64,000 nucleotides of DNA from the NCBI GenBank assembly GCA_963814955.1, contig CAWFEX010000008.1:744001-808000 (forward strand). Direction: 5' to 3'. Numbering within the stretch: the stretch's first letter is position 1; each line of letters starts with the position of its first letter. Positions 28,080-37,031 of this stretch are shown in pieces. Below the pieces are notes generated by a model, which ran no database searches, was not told where the DNA came from, and worked only from the letters and a program-made list of their open reading frames with translations. The stretch is from DATCJA01 sp963814955. Its GTDB lineage: Bacteria; Acidobacteriota; Vicinamibacteria; Vicinamibacterales; UBA2999. Both the position numbers and the translations under genes were made by a program.

Positions 28080-29201
28080 TTATACGGCGGCTCTTCTGGG
28101 GATCCCGGCGCCGACGCCGACACCGACACCGCCGCGTTTGATCAGCGCCTCGAAGCCAGCCTTGTCGACCGCCTTGCTCATCGCTTCATCCGGCTCGACG
28201 AGCTTCTTCGTCACCAGGTCCATGAGCGCGTCGTTCAGGGTAACCATCCCGACGTTCTTGCCAACCTGCATCATCGACGGAATCTGGAACGTCTTGCCCT
28301 CTCTGATCAGATTGCTGATCCCTTGCGTCACCATCAGCACCTCGAGCGCCGCGACGCGGCCGCCGCCAATCTTGCGGCAGAGGTTCTGTGCGATGACCCC
28401 GCGAAGCGACTCCGACAACATGATGCGGATCTGCGCCTGGCGATCGGGTGGGAACTGGTCGATCACCCGGTCCACCGTCGACGCCGCGGTCGTGGTATGC
28501 AGGGTGCCAAATACCAGGTGACCCGTTTCGGCGGTCTCAATTGCGATGGCCACCGTCTCCAGGTCTCGCAGTTCACCGACGAGCACGATGTCCGGATCTT
28601 CTCTGAGCGCGGCGCGCAAGGCGTCCTTGAACGAGTCCGTGTGCGTGCGCACTTCGCGCTGATTGATGAGGCACTTCTGGTTCCGATGCACGAACTCGAT
28701 CGGATCCTCGATCGTAATGATGTGGTCGTGGCGATTCCGGTTGATGTAGTCGATCAGGGCGCACAGCGTCGTCGACTTTCCAGAACCAGTCGGCCCGGTC
28801 ACCAGGATGAGCCCCTTGTTCAGATGACACAACTGCAGCACGTGTTGAGAGAGCCCCAGCTGCTCCGCAGTCAGGATGTTCGTGGGGATGACGCGGAACA
28901 CGGCCCCGGGACCCTTGCGGTCGACGAACGCGTTCGCGCGAAAGCGCGCCAGGTCCGGAATCTCGTACGCGAAGTCTGTATCGTGCCGCTCTGCGAATTC
29001 CTTCCGGTTGCGTTCGGGCATGATCGGCTCGAGCAGCGCGCCGATATCTGCGATGGTGAGCGCAGGCGCCGACGGATCCAGCGCTTCCATGCGGCCGTCT
29101 TTGCGGACAATTGGCGGCGACCCGACACATAGATGCAGATCGGACGCGCCCTTTGCGCACATCGCGTGAAAGAGCTGATCGATAGCTGCCGCTGAACTCA
29201 C
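28080..29201 (-). CDS. pilT: Type IV pilus retraction ATPase (PilT-like)
   Basis: 373 residues. Walker A GPTGSGKST (136-144), Asp-box IITIEDPIEFVH, Walker B IVLVGELRDLET, His-box GHLVFGTLHTTTA and the C-terminal region ALEVLMVTQGISNLIREGKT are the full PilT/GspE signature. AEL-type PilT motifs fit a hexameric motor that depolymerises pili for twitching. The C-terminus is odd: a run GGVGVGVGAGIPRRAA coded by an imperfect six-base repeat (CCGACG/CCGACA). Its ATG overlaps the stop of the gene at 29198-29677, so the two are translated together. Confidence 0.92.
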   Translation of the reverse strand: MSSAAAIDQLFHAMCAKGASDLHLCVGSPPIVRKDGRMEALDPSAPALTIADIGALLEPIMPERNRKEFAERHDTDFAYEIPDLARFRANAFVDRKGPGAVFRVIPTNILTAEQLGLSQHVLQLCHLNKGLILVTGPTGSGKSTTLCALIDYINRNRHDHIITIEDPIEFVHRNQKCLINQREVRTHTDSFKDALRAALREDPDIVLVGELRDLETVAIAIETAETGHLVFGTLHTTTAASTVDRVIDQFPPDRQAQIRIMLSESLRGVIAQNLCRKIGGGRVAALEVLMVTQGISNLIREGKTFQIPSMMQVGKNVGMVTLNDALMDLVTKKLVEPDEAMSKAVDKAGFEALIKRGGVGVGVGAGIPRRAAV

Positions 29202-29677
29202 GATATTGCCTCTTTGGCGTAGACGATGTGATCGGCGTTGATGATGAAGGTCGCGTGCGCGGTCTCGATGTACCAGAACCGCGGGCCGTGTCGGGCCCAG
29301 TCGCTCAGTCGATCGCGGCCCTCCGGCCGATACACCCGCACCGTCCCCTGGATGTGCAGGCCGTTGGACAGCAGAACCGATACGGTTCGCGCCGTCGCTA
29401 CTCCGTAGCCTGGATCGCGGCTGGCCTCATCGTCCGAGACCTCGACGCACACGACGTGATCCCGGTTATAGAGCATCATCTGACCGTTCTGGTTTTCAAA
29501 CGGGAAGAAGCCGGATTCCGAGTTGAGCAGCTCGGCGACGCGTTCTCGACCCGTCGACGTCGGGCTGGCCTTGGCAAGAAAAAAGTGCCCGATGACCGCA
29601 GCGCCATTCGTCAGCCTGACGACGGCGTCGGAACGGTATTTTTCGACCCGGAACGCAGACGGCTCGGCGAGATTCAT
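29198..29677 (-). CDS. Uncharacterised protein coupled to pilT
   Basis: 159 residues in two related halves, each about 70 residues of beta strands: VEKYRSDAVVRLTNGAAVIG with GHFFLAKAS, and TVSVLLSNGLHIQGTVRVYR. The halves end NRDHVVCVEV and NADHIVYAKE, which suggests an internal duplication. Neither has signal or membrane segment. The four-base overlap with pilT suggests a role with the pilus or a structural partner, for example a PilZ-like or beta-barrel regulator, but no PilZ motif is present. Function unknown. Confidence 0.7.
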   Translation of the reverse strand: MNLAEPSAFRVEKYRSDAVVRLTNGAAVIGHFFLAKASPTSTGRERVAELLNSESGFFPFENQNGQMMLYNRDHVVCVEVSDDEASRDPGYGVATARTVSVLLSNGLHIQGTVRVYRPEGRDRLSDWARHGPRFWYIETAHATFIINADHIVYAKEAIS

Positions 29678-29813
29678 CCCAAGGTTTATCGGCGGCTCCT
29701 CGAAATCTCAACAGAATCGGCCCGTCGCGCGTCCCCTGGGGCGGGTCGGCTATAGTTCGCACGGCACGCAGGAATTCCGCGCCGGAGCGCGGGCGAGCGA
29801 ATGGAGGCACGCA

Positions 29814-30236
29814 ATGACGAAGTGGAAGAGTCTGGCTGTCCTCGGCCTGGTGTTCGGGATGAGTGGCGTGACGTGGGGACTGGCGCAGCAGCGGCAGGCC
29901 AACCGATTCTTCGAGTTGAGGGTGTACACCGCCGCTCCCGACAGAATGGACAAGCTCGTGGGACGTTTCCGCGACCACACCACGCGGATCTTCGCGAAGC
30001 ACGGGATGACCAGCGTGGGGTACTGGACGGCGGCATCGGGCGACAACGCCGAACGGACGCTCGTGTACATCCTGGCGTATCCGTCGAGAGAAGCGCGCGA
30101 AGCGTCCTGGAAGGCGTTCCAGGCCGATCCCGAATGGCAGAAGGTCGCCGCCGAAAGCCAGGCGGACGGCGTCAGGCTTGCCGAGAGAATCGACTCGCGT
30201 TACATGGTGCCGACTGATTTTTCACCGTTGAAGTAA
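29814..30236 (+). CDS. Exported NIPSNAP-family protein
   Basis: 140 residues. GGAGG at 29803-29807 sets ATG 29814, giving a signal peptide (AVLGLVFGMSGVTWGLAQ). An in-frame start at 29523 is far upstream and non-coding in style. The mature protein shows the NIPSNAP dimeric alpha+beta barrel pattern: FFELRVYTAAPDRMDKLVG, GYWTAASGDNAERTLVYIL and SREAREASWKAFQADPEWQK. NIPSNAP proteins are small-ligand or heme-type binders without a fixed reaction. It lies 16 bases before the NHL gene, likely an operon. Confidence 0.82.
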   Translation: MTKWKSLAVLGLVFGMSGVTWGLAQQRQANRFFELRVYTAAPDRMDKLVGRFRDHTTRIFAKHGMTSVGYWTAASGDNAERTLVYILAYPSREAREASWKAFQADPEWQKVAAESQADGVRLAERIDSRYMVPTDFSPLK

Positions 30237-30252
30237 GCGCCTGGAGAGCATC

Positions 30253-31749
30253 ATGCTGCAATTCAAATCCATCGTTGTGGCCGGGGTACTCGGCGCCGTC
30301 GCATTGGTGAACATGTCCTGTGCCGCAGGGTCTGAGCCGCGGACCGGCGATGGCGAATCCGACGGCGTCACCGTGATCGACACGGCCGGCGTCGTCGAAC
30401 GCATGCTCGAGCGGACCGCCCCGCACGTTCCTGCAACCGCCACGGCTCCGAGCTTTGTCGTCGATCCGGGGTGGCCCAAGCCGCTGCCCAACAACTGGCG
30501 CCTCGGCCAGATCGGCGGGCTGTTCGTCGATCGCCACGACAACATCTGGGTGTACCACCGTCCGCGATCGCTCAGCACTACCGAGGCCGGCGCGCTCGAT
30601 GCGGTCGCGAAGGACGCAAAGGGCAATCCCGTCAGCGCGCTGGGACACCCCAGAGCGTACGGCCAGCATTCGGCGTGCTGCGTGCCGGCGCCCTCCGTGC
30701 TGCAGTTCGACAGGGCCGGGAATCTCCTTCAGGCCTGGGGAGGTCCATCCGATCCCGGCTTTCTGGAAAAGAAGTGCCGGCACGAGGACGGGTGCGACTG
30801 GCCGGCGCGCGAGCATGGCATCTATGTCGACCACAACGACTTCGTGTACATCTCCGGCAACGGCGAAGATTTCACGGGCCAGTTCCCGTGGGCCGCGACA
30901 TTCGGCGACGACTCACACGTGCTGAAGTTCAAGACGGACGGCACATTCGTGCTGCAGATTGGATATGCGGGTACGAAACGTCCGAACAGTGACGACACCA
31001 AAGGCGGGCTCAACGCCACGCCGCAGCCCTACCTGCCGGCCGACATGACGGTGGATCCGAAGACCAACTATCTCTATATCGCCGACGGCTACGGCAACCG
31101 CCGCGTCCTCATCGTCGACGCGGCGACCGGCAAGTACGTGGGACATTTCGGCGCCTACGGACAGAACCCGGTTGACGCGGAGAACACCGTTATTGGAGAC
31201 GCCGGCTACGAGGTCGGTCTGTGGGCGGCCGAGTTCGACAAGGGCCAGACGCGGCCCAAATTCTTCCGAAGCCCGCTGCACTGCGCGAAGCTGTCCAATG
31301 ACGGTTTGCTTTACGCGTGCGACCGCAACAACAACCGTATCCAGGTGTTCAAGACGGCCGAAGTCGGCAAGGTGTGCAGCAACCCTGATGGCGAGGTCGG
31401 GAAGTGCGGGTTCGTCGGCGAAGTACACGTCGCTCCGCAGAGCGCAGGCGGTACCGCCGGCTCGGTGAATTTCTCGCCAGACCCGGCGCAGAGCTGCATG
31501 TATGTGGCGGACCTCTCGAACAACACGATTTACACGCTCAAGCGCGACAACCTTCAGGAACTCGACCGCCTCGGTCGCGCGGGGCGCCAGATCGGCGAGT
31601 TCCACTGGGTGCACGTTGTCAGCGTCGATTCAGAAGGCAACCTGTATACGGGCGAAGTCGACAACGCGAATCGCGTTCAGAAGTTTTTGCGCTACGGAGC
31701 GACAAGCTGCAGCGGCACCGGCGCCAGCGACGTCGGGAAGTATCACTAG
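30253..31749 (+). CDS. NHL-repeat beta-propeller lipoprotein
   Basis: 498 residues with a lipoprotein signal (AVALVNMSCAAG). The mature part is a six-bladed NHL propeller: LGQIGGLFVDRHDNIWVYHR, VLQFDRAGNLLQAWGGPSDP, EHGIYVDHNDFVYISGNG, NYLYIADGYGNRRVLIVDAA, DGLLYACDRNNNRIQVF and VVSVDSEGNLYTGEVDNANR. The pattern resembles peptidyl-alpha-hydroxyglycine lyase-like propellers, but catalysis is not proven. Several Cys (SACCVPA, DGCDW, KVCSN, GKCGF) could form disulfides, which fits a periplasmic location. It is paired with the NIPSNAP gene. Confidence 0.82.
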   Translation: MLQFKSIVVAGVLGAVALVNMSCAAGSEPRTGDGESDGVTVIDTAGVVERMLERTAPHVPATATAPSFVVDPGWPKPLPNNWRLGQIGGLFVDRHDNIWVYHRPRSLSTTEAGALDAVAKDAKGNPVSALGHPRAYGQHSACCVPAPSVLQFDRAGNLLQAWGGPSDPGFLEKKCRHEDGCDWPAREHGIYVDHNDFVYISGNGEDFTGQFPWAATFGDDSHVLKFKTDGTFVLQIGYAGTKRPNSDDTKGGLNATPQPYLPADMTVDPKTNYLYIADGYGNRRVLIVDAATGKYVGHFGAYGQNPVDAENTVIGDAGYEVGLWAAEFDKGQTRPKFFRSPLHCAKLSNDGLLYACDRNNNRIQVFKTAEVGKVCSNPDGEVGKCGFVGEVHVAPQSAGGTAGSVNFSPDPAQSCMYVADLSNNTIYTLKRDNLQELDRLGRAGRQIGEFHWVHVVSVDSEGNLYTGEVDNANRVQKFLRYGATSCSGTGASDVGKYH

Positions 31750-31772
31750 ACCGCTTTCGTATTGGCATTGGC

Positions 31773-31846
31773 GTAGTGTCCGGCTTTAGCCGGACCAAGA
31801 ACTTTCCCGGCCCCATCGGGCTGGTCCGGCTAAAGCCGGACGCTAC
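31773..31846. repeat. Paired palindromic element (two copies, inverted)
   Basis: The left copy (31773-31797) and right copy (31822-31846) are inverted relative to each other and match over 25 bases with one change (GTAGTGTCCGG.. against GTAGCGTCCGG..). Each copy is itself an inverted repeat, GTCCGGC/GCCGGAC with a TTTA or TAAA loop. The whole block could fold as one long hairpin. It sits just after the NHL gene, where a REP/BIME-like element would be expected. Confidence 0.7.
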
Positions 31847-31857
31847 GATTACTCCGT

Positions 31858-31875
31858 GCTAAAGCCGGACACTAC
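31858..31875. repeat. Truncated third copy of the palindromic element
   Basis: GCTAAAGCCGGACACTAC repeats the right half of the neighbouring element (loop, one stem arm and the outer CACTAC). The left arm is missing. Confidence 0.55.
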
Positions 31876-31880
31876 TACGA

Positions 31881-32324
31881 TTACGCCGGAACCGTGAGCG
31901 TCGACCCCTTCTTCGCGAAGATCATCGCAAGCAGCCGTGCCGGCTGTGTCTGACTCGCGTTCTTCGACACCTCGTGCGTCGCGCCGGGCTGCTCGTAAAA
32001 CATCTGTCCAACGGTATACGTCCTTTCCTCACCCTGTCCCGAAATCCTGGCGACGACGGTCCCCTCGAGCACATACACGAGCACGAACCCGGCGTGGCGA
32101 TGCGGCACCCCGACGTGTCCAGGCGCGTAGTCGACAAAGTTGACCGTCACTTCCCAATCGTCCAGCACCACGTTCGGGAGATCGTGCTGGAATACCGGCG
32201 GGCGAGGGCTCGTCGATCCTCCGGCGGAGGCGGTCTGTGTCTGCCCGGCGGCGGATTGACCCACCGCGAGCGACTGGGCCAGCAGCGCGAGCGAGGCGAC
32301 GGCGTCGCGACGATTCATGAACAT
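31881..32324 (-). CDS. Exported cupin-domain protein
   Basis: About 147 residues. N-terminus MNRRDAVASLALLAQSLAV to AAGQ is a signal peptide with a Tat-like RR, although the motif is minimal. The cupin core follows: VVLDDWEVTVNFVDYAPGHV, then the metal motif VPHRHAGFVLVYVLEG (His, His, Glu) and the second motif YEQPGATHEVSKNAS (His). A single beta-barrel with the normal 2-His/Glu/His set; substrate unknown. Start at ATG 32324 or 32318; a TATAAT sits only seven bases upstream of 32324, so the transcript may be nearly leaderless. It diverges from the FAH gene. Confidence 0.82.
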   Translation of the reverse strand: MFMNRRDAVASLALLAQSLAVGQSAAGQTQTASAGGSTSPRPPVFQHDLPNVVLDDWEVTVNFVDYAPGHVGVPHRHAGFVLVYVLEGTVVARISGQGEERTYTVGQMFYEQPGATHEVSKNASQTQPARLLAMIFAKKGSTLTVPA

Positions 32325-32330
32325 GCCGGG

Positions 32331-32336
32331 ATTATA
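32331..32336 (-). promoter_or_regulatory. -10-like TATAAT upstream of the cupin gene
   Basis: On the minus strand, CCCTATAATCCCGGC ends directly before ATG 32324. No matching -35 box is evident. If used, the transcript would start at or next to the start codon. Confidence 0.3.
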
Positions 32337-32404
32337 GGGCGTCACGGCTGCGCGGTGGCGAGCGCCCACGCGGCGGGATTTATGTCATGCTCTCGCCGCA
32401 CTCT

Positions 32405-33094
32405 ATGCCTGATTACGTCTTTTCCCCACCTCCGGTGCCGTCGGTTGCAGTTGAAGGCGAGCGGGGACGGTTCCCCGTCCGCCGGATCTTCTGCGTCGGT
32501 CGCAACTATGCTGCGCACGCCCGGGAGATGGGGCACGATCCGATCCGCGAGGCGCCATTCTTCTTCCTCAAACCTGCGGATGCGATTGTCGAGAGCGGCG
32601 CTGTCATTTCATATCCTCCCGAGACAGCGAATTTGCAATACGAAATCGAGCTCGTCGTCGCGATCGGCACGGCCGGTTTCCAGGTGCCCGTCGATCGAGC
32701 CCTGGATCTCGTCTATGGCTATACAGTCGGCATCGACCTTACCCGGCGCGACCTGCAGTTCGCCGCGCGCGACGCCGGTCGGCCATGGGATTGGGGCAAG
32801 GGGTTCGATCGCTCCGCACCATGCGGCGCGATCCGGAAGGCGGCGGCGATCGGACATCCCGTGCGCGGTCGAATCTCGTTGTCGGTGAACGGCGCGATCA
32901 GGCAGGAGGGAGACATCTCCGACCTGATCTGGTCGGTTCCCGAAGTAATTTCAGCAATTACGCGGTCGATGGAGCTCAGGCCCGGCGATTTGATCTTCAC
33001 GGGAACCCCCGCCGGCGTCGGCCCCATCGGGGCCGGCGACGTCGTCACCGGAGATGTTCAGGGCGTCGGTGAGATCGTGCTGACGATCGTATGA
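32405..33094 (+). CDS. Fumarylacetoacetate hydrolase-family protein
   Basis: 229 residues from ATG 32405 (an in-frame ATG at 32387 adds six residues). The family core is present: FCVGRNYAAHAREMG, PFFFLKPADAIV, YEIELVVAIG (Glu metal ligands), VYGYTVGIDLTRRDLQF (Asp ligand), WDWGKGFDRSAPCG and LIFTGTPAGVGP. It should bind Mg/Mn and hydrolyse or decarboxylate a 2-oxo/enol acid, as acylpyruvate hydrolases of aromatic breakdown do. No neighbouring pathway gene narrows the substrate. Confidence 0.88.
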   Translation: MPDYVFSPPPVPSVAVEGERGRFPVRRIFCVGRNYAAHAREMGHDPIREAPFFFLKPADAIVESGAVISYPPETANLQYEIELVVAIGTAGFQVPVDRALDLVYGYTVGIDLTRRDLQFAARDAGRPWDWGKGFDRSAPCGAIRKAAAIGHPVRGRISLSVNGAIRQEGDISDLIWSVPEVISAITRSMELRPGDLIFTGTPAGVGPIGAGDVVTGDVQGVGEIVLTIV

Positions 33095-33126
33095 CCGCGA
33101 CGATTAGAGGAATTCTCATCGCCAGA

Positions 33127-36100
33127 TCAGACCGGCGAGTCCGCGCCACTACTGTGAGGGTCCGGCCTGGAGGTGGCTCCTGACGATTTCTCAGGCGCCC
33201 GCCGGGCTAACAATTGATCGAGCCGCGCGGTCAGTTGATGCACGTCGACTGGCTTGACGATATGGGCTTCGAAGCCGGCCGCGCGCGACCGCTCGTGATC
33301 GGACGCCTGGCCGTACCCGGTTACTGCCACGAGCACTGGTGGCACGCCGTCCGATGATCCCACCAGCTGTCGAGCCAGCTCATATCCGTCCATCAGCGGC
33401 AGTCCAAGATCCAGCAATGCGGCGTCCGGTTTGAACTCTTCTGCCACTGCGAGCGCGGCGGGGCCATCGAATGCCACCCGCGTATCGTGCCCGACGGCCT
33501 CGAGCGCTTCAGCAATGAGACGGGCACCGTCCACGTTGTCGTCGACGATGAGCACCCGGTAGCCAGTGCGTACAGTCTCATCTGGCACGCGAGCCACCCT
33601 GGGTGCCGTCGGTCTTGCTTGTTCGCCTGCGTACGACGGAAGCCGGATGATGAACTCACTGCCCTTCCCGACGCCGGGGCTCCGCGCCTCTACCGTGCCG
33701 TCATGAAGCGCGACCAGGCTTTTGACGATCGTCAAACCGATGCCGAGACCGCCCAACGATCGATCAGACGCCTGATGGCTTTGCGTGAACATCTCGAACA
33801 CGTGCGGAAGCATGTCCGCAGAGATCCCTATGCCGGTGTCTTTGATGCTCAGTTCCACGGCATCTCCGACACGCTGGCCGGTCACTGAAATACGGCCTTT
33901 GGGCTCGGTGTACTTGGCCGCGTTGGTCAGCAGGTTCATCACAACCTGCGTCAATCGCGTGACATCGCCGCTGACCACCAAGCCGGTGCTCGGAACCTTG
34001 AGTTCGAGCTGGTGGTGCCGTTCCTCCAGCAACGGACTGGCCGACTCGACCGCCGATGCAACGATCTCGGCCATCTCCAGCGGCTGCCGGCGAAGCGCGA
34101 TCTTGCCGCGAGCAATACGCGACACGTCCAGCAGGTCGTCGACGAGGCGGCCGAGGTGCCGGACCTGGCGCTCGATCACGACTCGCTCGCGTGCCGAGGA
34201 GGTATCGCCTCGAAGCGTCATCAACTGCAACGCGGTCAGGATGGGCGCGAGAGGATTTCGCAGCTCGTGGCCGAGCATCGCCAGGAACTCGTCCTTCGTC
34301 CGATTAGCGCTCTCGGCTGCGGTGCGCAGGTGCTGCATCTCGTTGCGGGCGTTCACCTCGTCCGTGATGTCAAACGCAAGAACGAGAACACCTTCGATTT
34401 GCCCGTCCAGTCCGCGGAGGGGCGAATACACGAAGTTGAAGTAGATCGTGTCGACTGATCCGTCGCCGCGACGCTCGGCGCGGGCCGGTCGTTCTTTTCC
34501 GAGATACGGAACTCCGGTCCGAAACACATCATCGAGAAGACTGATGAATGGCTGGCCCCTCAGCTCGGGCAGCGCCTCGACAAGCGGCTTGTTCAGCACG
34601 TCCTGCTCTGTCCGACCCCATACCTGGCAGGTCATGGGATTGGCGAGTTCCACGACGTGCTCTGGTCCCCGGAGGATCAGCATCGGCGTCGGGGCCTGCA
34701 TGAACAGCGACCGGAGATGCTGCTTCTGCAGCTCGGCATCGCGTCGAGCGCGCGCCAGAGCCAGCAGCGAGCGGACGCGCGCGACCAGCTCGCGCGCGCT
34801 GAATGGCTTGGTGACGTAGTCGTCGGCACCGGCCGCCAGCCCCGAAACTCGCGCCTCTTCACCCGCTCTGGCGGAGAGCATCAGCACCGGCACCGATTCG
34901 GTCAGAGGATCGGACCTCAGAGTGTGGAGCAGCTCGAACCCATCGAGCTCCGGCATCATCACGTCGGTGACGACGAGGGCCGGCGGCACGGTGCGTATGC
35001 GCTCGAGCGCGACGGCACCGTTGATCGCGGTCTCAACATCCCATCCTCTCAGCAGGTGAGTGAGGTACTCGCGCATGTCCGCGTTGTCGTCGACGACGAG
35101 AATCCGCTCGCGAGCGCCTGAACGCACGCCCTCGGCATCCCTGTCCCGGGCCGCATCACGTTCCAACCCAGCGCCCGCGGCTTCATCGTCTTGTGGCAGC
35201 CATCTCATGGCTTCCGCGACGTACGGTGCGGCGCCGATGGCGGTGGATGACAGCCCGGGCTCGGCATCCACGCGATCCTGAGGCAAATGCGCACTGCCGG
35301 TCGGGATCTGAACCGTGAACGTGGAACCCTCGCCGACGCGGCTCGACACCGTGATGCTGCCCTGATGCAGGCGCACGAGCTCCGAGGTCAGCGCCAAGCC
35401 GATTCCCGAACCCTCGTGCGTGCGGGATCGCGCACCTGCTACCCGATGAAACCGCTCGAACACGAGCGGCACCTCGTCCTCGGGAATACCGGTGCCGCTG
35501 TCCCTGACACTGAACTCAATCCGGCCATCGTGTTCCGTCAGCGTGACGTGAATCGAGCCTTCGAAGGTGAACTTGAAAGCATTCGACAACAGGTTCAGCA
35601 CCACTTTTTCCCACATGTCACGATCGACGTAGACGGGTGCGGCGACATCCTGGCAGGTAACCACAAAATCAAGGCCGGCGTGCTCAATGGTGGATTGGAA
35701 TGCCGCCGCCAGCTCCCGAGTCAGCTTCGCGATGTCCGTCAAACGATAGACGGCCTGCGTTCTGCCTGCCTCAATCCGGGAGAAGTCGAGCAGCGTATTC
35801 ACCAGCTTCAAGAGGCGAAGCTGATTGCGATGAACCATCTCCAGGTCGTCGGCGTTCAGCGTCCTGTCCGGTCCTGCGAGGGCCGCTTCGGTGGGACCGA
35901 GCATCAGGGTCAGCGGGGTCCGGAACTCGTGGCTGACGTTGCTGAAAAACGCCGTTTTCGCGCGGTCGATCTCCGCCAGCGCCTCGGCGCGCTTCCTCTC
36001 TTCTTCGTACGCTCGCGCGTTCGTGAGCGCGGTTCCAAGCTGGTCGGCGACCAGCTCCAGAAACGCGCGGTACTGGTCGTCGAACGGGCGACGTGGATTC

Positions 36101-36870
36101 AGGCCGACCACCAGGCGACCGGCTCGCGCCCCTGCGATTGAGATCGGCAGCTCTTTGACCAGCTCACCCCGCGAGGACGCGAGCTTCTCTTCGGCTCCGG
36201 GCGTCCAGCTCTGGAGCTCGGTGCCGAGATAGGCCAGAGCGAACGTCACGTCGTGCGGCTTCGCGGCGAGAGTCTCTGTGGCGATGATGCAGGCTTCGCG
36301 CGGGTTACGCGCGGTGGCATTGTGCTCCGCGAGGTCCTTCAACAGAGCCATGCGTCGCACGCCCACCACACGCTCCGTCGTCTCGGCGACGATGCAGTTC
36401 ACGCCTCCGACTTCGCCTGACTCCACGCGGACCGGATCGTATGAAACGTCGAAGTACGTTTCCTCCAGGAACCCGTAGCGCTCGACCTCGAACAACAGAT
36501 CCTTCGCCCAGAACGCCTCTCCAGTGCGGACGACGTTGGCCAGCAGCTCGTGGAGCATGCTGTCCCAGATCTCGCTCCATGCCTCACGTCCTGGGAGACC
36601 GAGGGCGTACGGATGTTTGGCTCCGAAGACAGCGCGGTAGGCGTCGTTATAGAGGACTGTGAACTCAGGACCCCAAAAGAGGATGATCTGCGCTTTGGAC
36701 GGGAGCAGCATGCTCACGGTGCTGCGAAGGCTCTGTGGCCACGCGTCCACTGGTCCAAGTGGCGTCTTCAACCAATCCATGGCGCGCATGCGCGCGCCCA
36801 TTTCGCCGCCACCCTGGAGGAAAGCCAGGCTCGAGGCGGCTTCAGGAGAGCGATGAGGCATCGGTCGCAT
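33127..36870 (-). CDS. Double hybrid histidine kinase (two complete kinase modules, two receivers)
   Basis: 1247 residues, soluble. Order: PAS-like (about 50-165) with FWGPEFTVLYNDAYRAVFG; GAF (about 180-290); first HisKA (H314 in NVSHEFRTPL) and HATPase (EKVVLNLLSNAFKF, DSGTGIP, GSGIGLAL); receiver 1 (LVVDDNADMRE, D636 in VVTDVMMPELDG); second PAS (about 715-840); second HisKA (H868 in MLGHELRNPL) and HATPase (TQVVMNLLTNAAKY, DTGIGIS, GLGIGLTI); receiver 2 (LIVDDNVDGARL, D1154 in ALLDLGLPLMDG). All catalytic residues appear intact, so a four-step phosphorelay in one chain is possible. No output domain is fused and no DNA-binding regulator is adjacent. Confidence 0.92.
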   Translation of the reverse strand: MRPMPHRSPEAASSLAFLQGGGEMGARMRAMDWLKTPLGPVDAWPQSLRSTVSMLLPSKAQIILFWGPEFTVLYNDAYRAVFGAKHPYALGLPGREAWSEIWDSMLHELLANVVRTGEAFWAKDLLFEVERYGFLEETYFDVSYDPVRVESGEVGGVNCIVAETTERVVGVRRMALLKDLAEHNATARNPREACIIATETLAAKPHDVTFALAYLGTELQSWTPGAEEKLASSRGELVKELPISIAGARAGRLVVGLNPRRPFDDQYRAFLELVADQLGTALTNARAYEEERKRAEALAEIDRAKTAFFSNVSHEFRTPLTLMLGPTEAALAGPDRTLNADDLEMVHRNQLRLLKLVNTLLDFSRIEAGRTQAVYRLTDIAKLTRELAAAFQSTIEHAGLDFVVTCQDVAAPVYVDRDMWEKVVLNLLSNAFKFTFEGSIHVTLTEHDGRIEFSVRDSGTGIPEDEVPLVFERFHRVAGARSRTHEGSGIGLALTSELVRLHQGSITVSSRVGEGSTFTVQIPTGSAHLPQDRVDAEPGLSSTAIGAAPYVAEAMRWLPQDDEAAGAGLERDAARDRDAEGVRSGARERILVVDDNADMREYLTHLLRGWDVETAINGAVALERIRTVPPALVVTDVMMPELDGFELLHTLRSDPLTESVPVLMLSARAGEEARVSGLAAGADDYVTKPFSARELVARVRSLLALARARRDAELQKQHLRSLFMQAPTPMLILRGPEHVVELANPMTCQVWGRTEQDVLNKPLVEALPELRGQPFISLLDDVFRTGVPYLGKERPARAERRGDGSVDTIYFNFVYSPLRGLDGQIEGVLVLAFDITDEVNARNEMQHLRTAAESANRTKDEFLAMLGHELRNPLAPILTALQLMTLRGDTSSARERVVIERQVRHLGRLVDDLLDVSRIARGKIALRRQPLEMAEIVASAVESASPLLEERHHQLELKVPSTGLVVSGDVTRLTQVVMNLLTNAAKYTEPKGRISVTGQRVGDAVELSIKDTGIGISADMLPHVFEMFTQSHQASDRSLGGLGIGLTIVKSLVALHDGTVEARSPGVGKGSEFIIRLPSYAGEQARPTAPRVARVPDETVRTGYRVLIVDDNVDGARLIAEALEAVGHDTRVAFDGPAALAVAEEFKPDAALLDLGLPLMDGYELARQLVGSSDGVPPVLVAVTGYGQASDHERSRAAGFEAHIVKPVDVHQLTARLDQLLARRAPEKSSGATSRPDPHSSGADSPV

Positions 36871-36940
36871 TATTGCCCAGCGATGCGATCGACTCCGAGT
36901 GTCACAGTCACAGCTGAGCTAGTGATGATTGAGACTTCGT

Positions 36941-36963
36941 TCACCGGCTGCGTGCGCATATGA
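36941..36963. repeat. Left member of an imperfect 23-bp direct repeat
   Basis: TCACCGGCTGCGTGCGCATA then TGA matches TCACCGGTTGCGTAGTCATA then TGA at 37890-37912 in 19 of 23 positions. The pair flanks the exported HAD gene. On the minus strand the right copy encodes the end of the DUF5519 protein (SYDYATGE); the left one would read SYAHAAGE, so it may be a fossil of the same kind of gene. Confidence 0.35.
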
Positions 36964-37031
36964 GGCGTCCTTCGCGTCGCCTCGGGTTGCAATTATCATT
37001 CACCCACGCCAGTCCAGGACCGGAGGATACG

